Positions 21,901 through 33,900 of a DNA stretch of 64,000 nt are shown here, piece after piece (position 1 is the first letter of the stretch; the number at the start of each line of letters is the position of its first letter). Source of the DNA: Aplidium turbinatum (Eukaryota; Chordata; Ascidiacea; Aplousobranchia; Polyclinidae); assembly GCA_918807975.1 (NCBI GenBank), contig OU964923.1:1674001-1738000 (forward strand). Reading direction: 5' to 3'. The notes beneath the pieces are model-generated. The model worked only from the letters and a program-made list of their open reading frames with translations, did no database searches and had not been told where the DNA came from. A program made the position numbers and the translations under genes.

Positions 21901-24900
21901 TTGCATCTCCCACCACCAAACAACCTCTCCATCCCTGCAAACTTCTAACACGCTAGCTTCGCCACTATGATGTCAGTCTGTTGCCCGGTTGTTGGGCAGT
22001 AGGCACTGAGGTCCAACTAATTTCCCCACTCCAAAATGTCAGCTCCTTCAATTTACCACACACATCGACTGAAGTTAAACACTCATTTATGCATAAAGAT
22101 TGAAATCAAAAGTGTTGTTATCGTTTCTAGCACTCGTTGCAACGTTCATAACAGGTAGATATAATGCTTCAATGACGTTTCGCGCACCATGACAATGCGC
22201 ATCCTCAGAGCTAATTACGTACAAATTGTATGTGTATGTTATTAATTGTATGTTATTCGCTCTGAGGATGCGCAATGTCGTGGTGCGCGAAACGTCAGTA
22301 AAGAAATAAATCAACCTGTTTGTCGTTGCTGTTACTTTCACTTTCATCAGATGAACGTTTGCAACTAGTGTTAGAAATGATAATTGTCCTGATGCACACC
22401 CAAACTTTCAATTCAGCGTTGTTATCATTACAAGCACGATTTACCACACAGTTAAGCTTTTAACGTCTGCCAAGTTATGACAAGTAGGCTATCATTAGAA
22501 ATAAAATAAAGGTAAACTGAATGTAAATAATGACATTCAGATGAGGTAAGCTTTACCAAATACTTTCCTTATAATTTGTACAGCACGTAGACTTGCATTC
22601 AGACAACTTTTTTCGATAAAGTTATGAAAACTTCACAATCTTGCAGCAATATTTGCTGTTTCGTTAATGCATGATTCAATTCATCATGACCAGCCACTTG
22701 CCTTCCTATATGAAAAGGGACTAGCTCAGCAACAGAGTGTTGCCAAATTTGTACTATTAAATGATAAACCTGTTTTTGATTGTTATTTGCTCAAATTCGC
22801 TCTCTGTAAAACTTATTTGACGGTTGATAATGTTTATTTGACGGTTGGTAATGTTTATTTGACGGTTGATAATGTTTATTTGACGATTGATAATGTTTAT
22901 TTGACGGTTGATAATGTTTATTTGACGGTTGATAATGTTTATTTGACGGTTGATAATGTTTATTTGGCGGTTGATAATGTTTATTTGACGGTTGATCGTG
23001 TTTGTTTGACCAACTTGCACTCTCAGACTGACTATTTTTCAATGCCCTTGCCACCTTGTGCCTGAGAGCCGTTGGTATATACGATCACTGTTGTAGAAGT
23101 TGACTCCATACAAACTACCTCCCTATAATGTTGACTTTAAACTCTTCAGGCCATCGAGGGGAATCCGAACAAGAACAAGTCCTTGGCTGTCATCCTGGAC
23201 GGGTTTGGAATGGAAGCTTTGAAGTCCGGTGCTAAAGATATGGTCGATACTGTGCGCTTTGTCAACTATTCTGGATATGATGTCATCAATCCAGTGCACG
23301 TCACTGATGACGCAAACGGTTTAAATTCTAAAGTAGAAGTTTACCTCAACGATGGCTTAAGGATTTCTCAGATTGTGTACGTCATAATTGAAGGGAGAGA
23401 TCACCAAGGTAAGACTTGGGTGAAGTTGCTTGGGCCTCAATCCTCATAGAAAGCAAACCAACATTTTCCTGTTTTATTTTTCAATTCATTGGCTATGTTG
23501 ATGCTAATTTGATGTGACCGAGAAATTTATATTGTCTGGTTTTCTTATTTTTAATAGAAATCCGATTTGATTTGCTTGGTTCACGGCCAGGTCACGTGAG
23601 AAAGCGAAACCTGGAATATTTCTCGTTTAACTGGTAATATTGATAGAAAGTGGGCACCTGGCAAACAAAGACAAACTTATCTTCTTCGTTTGAATCGTTC
23701 TTCGTGACCACTTCAAGGGTCGAGGGGCTCTGTTTTTTACCACCCTTGAGCGGTAGCGGTGAGTCGGGCGAAATGCTAGGGCAGGTTTCGAGCATCAAAT
23801 CATCATCAATCACACAAACGAAAAACAACTTGGACTAAATGCTTGGTTAAGGCAAAGCAAGTAAAACGAAGAAGTTCTAATTAACCTAATGCTTTACAAA
23901 GAACTTAAAAGCAGCTCCCTCTCCTCTGCTTACAATCTGGGCTGTTTCATACTACTAGAAGTTTACTCACCAAAGAGTTATTAAGAAGTTTGTAGCGAAG
24001 CAAAGTAGTTTGACAACAATTTTTTGTTGACAGCGAGTTTAATGCATTTCCAAGAAAACGAAGATTCATAGCACGTGACGATCAGAAGATATTTTGCCAT
24101 AAATTGATATAAACAATTTGATCATTCTTTGCATATACTTCTAGGTAACCGCTTTACTCGTGTAATACCTCAGCCAATAAGACCATCCCACGTCACTCTT
24201 ACGTGCGAGCCTCATGACGTCATCATTCAAACGGGGGTGGAAACAACATTCAACGTCATCATACGTAATCATGGACAAAACGTAATTTGATGTAAACACT
24301 ACGTGTCTTTGAATGTAAACTAGAATATGTCTTTCTTGTTTACTCGTCCACGTTATGAGATTCTGCAACAACCAGGAGTAAGTCTGATGCAACAAAATGG
24401 CCGATGTCAATAAGCTGGATTACATCATCTTGAAACCACGTCACTGGATGCGTTTATGGATCACGAATCAATCCCAGCGCTGCAAGAAAATGGTGTTTAT
24501 AACTTTTGAACAGTTAGATGACTTGGTATCTCAGTTAAGCAAAAAAAATAAAGTAGCAATTAAGGTGAAATGAAGCGTCTCCATAAGTAACGTAATCATC
24601 AACTATTTGTGTTTATAAATTCTCCATGTCTTCCAGGATACTTTTACTGTGGACTCATCAGACACTGCTTCTTTAACCAACCCCAGGCATGAAGTATTCC
24701 AGATGGATTCCAATGTGACAAGAGTGTTTCCATTGTCAGCGAGAGCTGGTATCCGTTCCACAGAAGGAACAGCAGGCTCTCTCAACTTCGTTGGTGAGGA
24801 TTTGCATCAAATAAACACTTTAATGATCTGTAAAACCAAGTCATTCTCAGGCACTTGTGATTTATGTCACACTGACACTGAGCAGTTAGGAATTAAATAT

Positions 24901-27900
24901 GTAAGATGAAAGATTAATTGTGATGATTTTTCACCGCTACAATTTGTCACAATTCTTTCTAGTTCTTACACGCAAAGAGACTTTAGAAAGATTGATGACG
25001 TAGTTTATTGGGATATCAAACTTTAGTCAAATCAATGGATATCAAACGTTAAACAGTCAAATAAATCGTCGAATAGTTCTACTTGTGAGATGATATAAAA
25101 ATTCTTAAACTGACAAACGGTTGAAAATTTGAAATGGAGGTGTTTCACAATCACTACTTTCAGCACATAAAGAAATCGAATTCTGAACAGCAAACGTCTT
25201 CGTCTATTCCAAACTAAATATACACTTCCAGTGGCGTAGGAGCATATGCTGCCGCCCCTGGCTTTCGTTGAAAATGCCGCCCTAAGTAGACTGCAGCAAA
25301 TTTTTAAATAGTTTCATGTTCAAGCAATCTTTTCAATAAAAATAATTACAAATAATGTGCCGCGTCTCAGAAGTTCTAAATTGCTTGAGCAGTGCCGGTC
25401 TTAGGGTATTTCGGGCCCGGTGCGGAATGTGTTTTGTGAGCCCCAATGACAATGATCCAATTCAGTAGCGTAGCCAAGTATTTTGAAAGGGGAGGGGGGT
25501 TTGACAGCCGGCGGGCAAAGCCTGACGGCGTGTTCGCCGAAGGCGACACCCAGCGGTGTGAGGTCTGGGGGGCCTCCCCCAGAAAATTTTGAAAAATTAC
25601 TTTGAATTTGGTGCATTCTGAGCGCATGTTCAACAAAAATTTGGGTATGAATATTAACTGTAAAAGTAAAATGGTGTTGTCCGGTGGCATAGCAAAAGAA
25701 TAAAATCATGTTTTCTCTGGCATTTTTCGGAAATAAAGCTGAGTCTCCATGTTTTCTTGTTGCTAATTCCTAAAGCCGCAACTGACTTCAAGGATAACGG
25801 TACTTGCTTGTGAATCGAATGGAATTTTTTCCATTGGAAATGACAAAAATTACCGCATTTCCTGAGTAAATTGCAGGCCCCCTAATTTGCGGGCCCTGTG
25901 CGATCGCACGGTTAGCACACCCCAAAGACCGGCACTGGCTTGAGAAAGATGCTTTACTGTCTCAGCTTTAAGGCCAAAAATAAAAGACAAAAAATGGACA
26001 ACAAATGTATTAGGCAAATAAAAGATCAATAGCCGCCTCAAAATTGAACTTTTCGAGCTTTCGCCGAAAAAAATCAGCGATAATATCTTTAAAATCAAGT
26101 TTTTGAACGTAGTCTCTTTCTATAGAAAGAATCGATAGAGCTGATAGCCGATCATCATTCATGGTAAAACGTAAATACGACTTTATCATTTTGAGCTTTG
26201 AGAAACTCCTCTATATTTATGACGTAATAAATGTTACTAAGAATTGAACAACAGACGGAGTACAAGCTACAGCTATCCAATTTTTTCAGGTGTGCTAGCT
26301 GTCTCTTTGCAAATCATTTTTTTGTTTTACTTTTTATTTATTTTTGCATTACTTCATTTCACGTGCTGTGTGCACTGTGCAGCCTCATTTTGCCGCCCCC
26401 TTGCAGCCTGCCGCCCCTGGCGCAGAGCCAGAACCGCCAGGTGGCTGCTACGCCACTGTACACTTCTACTTGCATCAGCTACTTTGCAATTGGCAATAAC
26501 ATTCATTTTGCAATCTTTTGCAATCAATCTATTCAATATCAGTTGGAACTCTACAATCGTCTTCAATATACTTTTTAATACAACATCTAACCACCATGAA
26601 GCACATCTCTCAACACAACTTCAATAGCAACTCTGATAATCAAAATTAAATCACGCGGCTATTTATAACAGGTGTGCTTGGACTAGAAGCTTCCAGAGAC
26701 TAGAGTAATATTACATCACAAAAATTCATTCTTCTGGTCAAAAATTAAATAAAGTTTCCAGAATGTCACGTACACAGAAACTTTCTAAAAGAAGATTTCG
26801 CAATAACAGATTGTCGGTCATTAATCATTGAAACACCACAACAAAATTACGCAATAAAATAGGTCACCTATTCTAGAACAAAAAAGTAGCCCACCACGGG
26901 ACTACGCATATTGACACAATTTATCCCACCAAAACAATGCATTTTGTTTATACCCTGATGTAATTTTTGTGGTGAAAACAGTTTTGATGATTTGACAGTG
27001 CGCGGATCCCTACCTGGATCGTCACAACAAACAAGTTGCAATATTGTTGTCGGGAAGCCATCGAATCCTCGCATTGATTCCCTCACAATCGATGGAACAA
27101 TCAATTCAAGGTAGCGTCATCGATCACGTCATAATATCAACACAAACTTAACAACGTTTTTAGGGATTATTGTTGTAGTTAAAATGGTAGCCACTTTAAC
27201 AAGTCGAAATTCTGCCACTGCGAATGACTACATTGCAACCGCCAACCAATCAGAACATGTTATAAGAGGCTACCATCCAATTGTGACCCTTCTAGCACTC
27301 ATCCAGAGAGTTAATGCTTGTTTTGAACTTTATTTGGTAATTACAGAAGAAGAAGAGCAATAGCAGTAGTGGGAATCGAACCCGCGTCAATGAAATGACT
27401 ACTTTCTAGCCCTAACCCTAACCCCTAAGCCAACCAGCTGACAAAAAATCCATCACTTAATTTGCTTTCTATCATCTTCTTTTCGCCATTTTTACGTCAC
27501 TTACTGTAAACCGTAGCTTATGATTGGTTGGCGGTTTCATGCTAATCAATTTCAGTGGCAGAATTTCGACTTGTTAAAGTGGCTACCAGTTAAAATAGTA
27601 ATGGTATGGTTTATTCAATGCTGCCATACGACAGGTAAGATGATTTAGCAACAACATTTTTGGAATCCGTATTATATTTATGTTATGACCAGATTATATC
27701 ATTTCAAGTTGTATTCACTGGGCTTGAAAGTAGTGAATCGATAGCGTTTTTAAAGTGTTACTCTCCCGGATGTAGATAATTGTCCTCTCCCGGATGTAGA
27801 TGCTTGTCCTCTCCCGGATGCAGATGCTTGTCCTTTTCCGTACGTGAATATTTGTCGTCTACAAAATATAGTCTGCACATTTTTGTTTTGTTTCAGATTT

Positions 27901-30900
27901 GCTGAGACTGTTGTGACGTCAGTGATGACCAATTACGCTGACGTAGGTCTGGAAGCCAAATTCGATATTTTGCTTCCAGTTGATGCATTCATCACAAAGC
28001 TTACTATGACTTTGGATGACGTCACAGTCGTTGGAATAGTAGAGGAGAAAGAGAAGGCAAAGAAAATCTACGAAAAAGTAAAAGAAATTGCCAAATTGAT
28101 TTTATGTTGAATGAATCTTATTGGCATGCTCAAACGACTAGCAGGTCTTTTAATTGTATGACATCGCTTTCATAGATAAAACAGCAGATGCTCACGTTGG
28201 ATCTTTTTGAGTTAATCAATATTATTAAAATCACGATTGCTTTTTTGTTCAATCAGGGCTTGCTTCAATACCCAGAGAGTATTGAAATTAGATGGAAGTA
28301 TTCAACAGTGCTGGAGAGTGAATTAACAACAGATCATTTAAAATAAATTAGTTTGCTGTGTAATAATAATGATAGCAAACTATCTGAAAATAAATATTGC
28401 ATTGGACTATTGGATGCTGTCTACAGCAAGTGAAGCTTGGTTAACGTATCGGTGGTTATGTGATTCACAGGAGTAAAGATTTAATTCGTTGTACGATCTG
28501 ACATGTACAATCTTGACATTTTTTAAGACTTAGGTTACGTTAAAGTTACGTTACGTTAAAGTTACGTTACGTTAAAGTTACGTTACGTTAAAGTTACGTT
28601 ACGTTAAAGTTACGTTACGTTAAAGTTACCTAACGTTCAAGCTGATAGAAAATGCAGGATGATTTATATCAGTATACATAAAAGTTTAAAATAAATGAAA
28701 TGATGTGTTTATTATGAACTCAAAACTTAATTTTAATCTGACAAGGACTAGCCTACATCTTAACAAAGATCAAAATAAAGATCACTTTTTCTTTAGCACT
28801 GAGCCTGTAGCTCTGAAACTTTTCACCCATTGGCCCATTACAGATTTATTATTATTTTTTTTTTTCGATTTTCAACTGGGCACAGAATTGTGGGAGTTTA
28901 TCTGAAATGAATCTTGACGTTTTTTACTTTTCTAGTCACAGGTCTCCATTTTTGATAACATTTTACACAATAAATCCAGGGTGTTGCAGTGATGCTCTGT
29001 CCAGGTCATTTCATATGCTGCTGCAAAATTTTAACAGTTGCACCGAAAATATTTAAACGTTTTCGGTCACACTCACATTAGTCCTTTGCAAGTAACCAAC
29101 TGACTGATGTTCTTTATAAATTGAAGTTACACAACTGATTTACATACACAAAAATCGAAAAAGAAATGTATAAGAATGAAACGGCAAAGCAGGGGAGAGA
29201 TAAAATCATATTAAGCTCAATGTCGTCTGCTTGTTAGGTTTTATTTGTCTATAGTTGAAAAATTCACCTCTCTACCAAAATTACAAATAGCAAGTTATTA
29301 GCCTACCTGCAAAATTTCATATCAACCACCTGTCTTACTGTAAAGCTTTGCTATCGTACAGTAAATATTTTAAAGGTGATAATAACAATGTTATGGTTTT
29401 ATTTACTGTTGTTTTACAACTGCTATGGTCTTTTAGCGACAGGGCTCATTTTTAATTTATATCTGGTTTCCGATGTTATCACATTATTACCCGATTTATT
29501 CTCACTGCGTTATGAAAGAAAGAACACAATCGCTGCGTTTTTAAAGTTTTCGGTTTGACCCGACCTGGAATCAATATCGGATCTACCAGCACCAGAGCCA
29601 AAGGCGAAACCACTCGGTCACTGAACAGAAAGAAAAAGAAAGTTGAGCTGGTTTTAAATGTGATAAGTATTTCTGCTGAAATTCATATTTTTATGAAGCT
29701 GAGATCACATACCAAAATAGCTTCAAGCAATTTGTTATTGAGATGCGTACGCCGTGGCTTTGTTATAATAGCATCTGGACTGGAAGCCAAACGCTGCCAT
29801 GCAAGATGAGGCCTGAAAGGATTGCCATATTGACAGGTTTAAAACGCCTAATTTCTTAAATTTGACTTTTGGCTTCTAGTCCAGATGCCATTATAGCGAC
29901 GTCCACTCATACGCTGGTGTTGCTATGCATCCGACTTTTTCAATTTTGGTTTACATACTTGTGATTGCGTTTATTAGGTTAACGAATCGTACGAAATTCA
30001 AAGCATGTTCCTCTTCAGGCTAAAATGCGCGGGGAAACTACAGGCCACGTGGCAGCTCGTGAGTCATCAACACGTGTTTTCAAAACTAGCCTGTTTGTTG
30101 GACCGGGAAAGGAAGTTACCTTCAAACTCACCTATCAACAACTGCTTGGAAGGGTTTGTTAATATACTCTAAATGTAACTTTTCTATTTCTGCTTGTACC
30201 TTAATATAGGCTACTGTAATATTTTTTGTCTAGTGAAGTGCATGCCTATTTTCAATCTGAAACAATTTATTCCTGGTAGTTTTGCTTAAGTGTAGAGAGT
30301 TAGAAGCAGGGAGTCGAACCGAACCCGAACCGGATTTTTGTAAACCGGTTTTGGTGCGATTTTGTCTGAACCTTAACCGGAACTGAACCGAAAATTTGAG
30401 TTAGCTTAAACCCTAACCGAACCCGAACCGGTTGAAAAAAGCGGTTCACTCCAGCATTACGTCATTGTTCGCATTGTGGTAAGTGAAGTTGTACGTAGCA
30501 TGTTGTTATCTTGGAGGCCACATTGTACGGATGAATTATAGCCTATTCCGTAACACACGATCCACTATCATCGATGCTTTGGAGAGGAATTTTTTGAGGT
30601 AAGCAACTTCTGTTCTGTGACATCATAGACAATATAGTTTGATTGAAACTTGTGCAACAAACAACAAAGGCAAGTTAATTGAGCAAAGCAGTGTTGAGTC
30701 AGTGTTGCCAACCTTGCGGTTTTCACGCCCAATTGGGCTAGTTAGTAGTTGGGCAATAGTAGGCCTAGGCCTAATTTTATCAGACCCGAACCGGAACTTA
30801 TAAAACCGGTTTTAAGTTTCTTCGAACCTAAACCGGAACTGAACCAAGTTTTGATACAATCTTTGAACCAGAACCGGACCCGAACCGGAAAAATCAAACG

Positions 30901-33900
30901 GTTCGACTCCCTGGTTAGAAGTAGTAACTTGGCCAAATAAAGTTATTTCTCTCTCCTACAATTGGATAAACAATTTAAAGTTTTTTTTGGATTTGTTATC
31001 AAAGTAATTGTTCTAGCCTAATTAAACAACTATGCAATAGATTGAGTTTCGTTTTGGCAGCATGATCGTTGCTTACTTCACAATGTACATATTAACGACC
31101 TGTTTTTGCCTGACTGGGAAACTGTGTTTCGAAAGCTAGTACAATTCGCTATTACCACAGCGACTTGCACTATCAGGCTAAAACAGGTCGTTAATATCTA
31201 CATTGTGAAATCAAACAACTATTCTGTGCGAAAAGTTGGTCGAAAGTATTTGTACCATAAGACTGATTGTGAGTTATGATTCAATTTTAAAGTTAGCATT
31301 GTGAAAGGAGAAATGCGCGGCAACCAGCTTGATATAGAAAAACATTATCTTGTGTTGTTGCAGTCCGGAGGAAGTTACAAGTACACGATCGCCTTGAATC
31401 CAAACCAGCTGGTAAATACTCTCAAGATATCCGTTCATATAGAAGAGCAGGAAGAGATAGATTACATCACCATTCCTTACTTTGATAAAATCACATCAGA
31501 TAAAGCACGCCATCCAGCTGGCACCACTGTTACCTTCGAGTATGTACTAACTAGTTAATTCAGTTCCATGAATACATTGCAGAAAATACATCATACATTT
31601 TGACTCTCTAACTTTAATTTGTACCAGTTCCATGACAATTAATATCAAGTGTTTACTTTTTCAGAAACAGAAGAAGATCAGCTCACATCCAGTACAATCC
31701 TCTTCCGGCTCAACAAACTGCTTTTAGGACGTCCAACACATTCTCAATACTCTATGATGTATTGAGGACAAAGGTGTATGGTGACGTCATAGTGGCAAAT
31801 GGGTGAGGTCATAAACACTGTAGCATTTTATAGCACATAGCCTGCACTACACATCAGTAAAACTATCACAAAATGTGTTAATACATGAAATGTTCATGTA
31901 GCTTTCAATCAGTTCAGTTATTTTTATTTCTGACCATCACAGCGAAAACAATAGGCTACAAGTCAACATAGCAAAGGTCTATAGAAAAGTAGAAGCGACA
32001 AAACGCGAACGTTAAAACGTGCTTGAGACCGAAATAAGTTATTAAGTTGAAAGAAACTTGGCACGGTTGCAACACCTTCAGAGGAAAGAAAACCCCACAA
32101 AGAAATCATACCACGGGCGAAGCTTTGTACGACTTACAAAATTGTTGAGTGCTATTGTAGCGATCCATTATTTCAACATATAAGTTTTCCTGCCTTTTAC
32201 TAAAGTTTCTGTAATTTTCCGTGTAAACTGCTCCCGAAGTAAATAGAAAAAAGTTCATGGAGTCAGATAGCCAAACTAGATAAATTAGATAGATAGAAAT
32301 TTCACCAAGCAGTTAGACAGCCTTCATCTTAATTCAACTTATAAACAAACCATTCTCATACTTAATATAAATTATTCTTATACTTAAATAACCTAAATAA
32401 AAAATATAACCACACTATCACCAGAATCGTTCGACCGCGTTTTCTGCTTTGAAAAGTTTGTTGAAATAACTTATGCAACAAATAAAAAATTAGTAATGAC
32501 AACAAAGATTCAGACTAAGATGCAGGGATAACCTTATACGTAATCGTCAGAGTGATACATAATCGTCAGAGTGACGACGATACCCCTGGGCACGATGGTG
32601 GCGAGGTGTGATCAGGACACACGTTCCTCCACATCTGGTTTATTTTTGAAAGTAGGCATAAAGGCAAGGCAATACGGCAGACATACTATCAGCACAGGGA
32701 ACGAAAGGCATAAAGTAAGAGTAGGCCAAGCTAACATTAACAAGATCAACAGAAACCCGCACCAGAACTAGTTAACAGTAGTAATAGTAGAAGTCCAAAA
32801 GTACTGACACACCATGGTTGCTGCTGCTTAATAAAGAGTCCTTGTTCTTGATTAAGAGGTGTGTCGCTTGGAGCATTGTAATCACTGTACACAATTGCAC
32901 AATGTAAGAAAACCGCAAAACTGCGAATATAACGCAATGTGAGAAGGCGATCAAGCACTGTATTATAATGGGAGACAAGAATGCCGCAAGAACCGCAAAA
33001 ATGAACTGTGAGCTGCCGGTGTTTTCAGATGCCAGAATCTTGAAGCAAGCAAGAATGAGTGACGTCAGAAAACGTGTAAGCGAACGTGTGCAAAGCTCGC
33101 GAGAGCTACAATTGTTAAATGTGGGAGGTTCCATGTAAAATTTATTATAAAAGCTTCTAATGTTAACAAAGTGTTTTATTAGACTTGCAATAAAACTGTA
33201 ACCTGCGTGATTCTCGTCATTTACAAACATTTTAATTGGGATTATAACAGTCTAGCTGCCATGATTTTCTTCAGTTTGTTCTCACCCAATCTTGAAATAT
33301 TTTCATTACTGCAATAAAACTTTTTCATTGTAGAATTAGTTCAGAAAAAAATCTCTACGAGTGATCACAATTGCAAATATAGTTTGCATTCGGAGTTCTT
33401 TACTTTTGCTTTGGTGCTGCGCGACAATCAACAGAATCACTATAGCGCGGTTTTCTAAACAGACGTTTTTTGAGCTCTTTGCATTAACTCACACAGACAC
33501 AGCAAGTTTAGTTGCGTGGAATCTACAATTGGAACCTGAGTGTTCAATGGCATAAAACTGGCATCACCAACAGCCTTCTTGGTTTCCATTATTATCATTG
33601 GTCAGGGATGGAGGAACCACGTGGGCCTCGTGGGCCTGGGCCCACCTACTTTATTTTCTGGGTGGGCCTGGCCCACCCACTTTTGAAAGCCAAATTTCTT
33701 TAAAAAGGTAGAGAAAACGGCAAATCAGAGAGGGAGTTCCAAAAAAAGGTCTTCATTCATTTGATACACACTAGTTTGATTATATCTTTGATAGCTCAAT
33801 GATGAAATCCAATCTTCAAACTTTTCTGTTGAGTTCATTATTGACTAATTGATGTGCAGCACGTGTGGGACTGTGGGTGTGGTTGCGTGTGACTGGTTGG

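Noticed and set aside
22811-23010. Possible CRISPR-like array
   Set aside because: Units are contiguous with no unique spacers and the genome is clearly eukaryotic.
22757-23065. Open frames on both strands reading YLTVDNV or NIINRQI repeats
   Set aside because: They come from a 21-bp minisatellite in an intron; a unit length divisible by three opens frames on both strands without coding.
27162-27185. Acceptor TTTTTAG and reading GIIVVVK as a gene B exon
   Set aside because: Every donor that I can pair with it leaves the wrong phase for the VIT exon at 27897.
27411-27427. Telomere-like CCCTAA repeats
   Set aside because: Only two to three units inside a MITE; not a telomere or an interstitial telomeric array of note.
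32772-33230. 152-codon minus-strand frame with hydrophobic stretches
   Set aside because: No recognisable family, no splice context, composition like the surrounding AT-rich intron.
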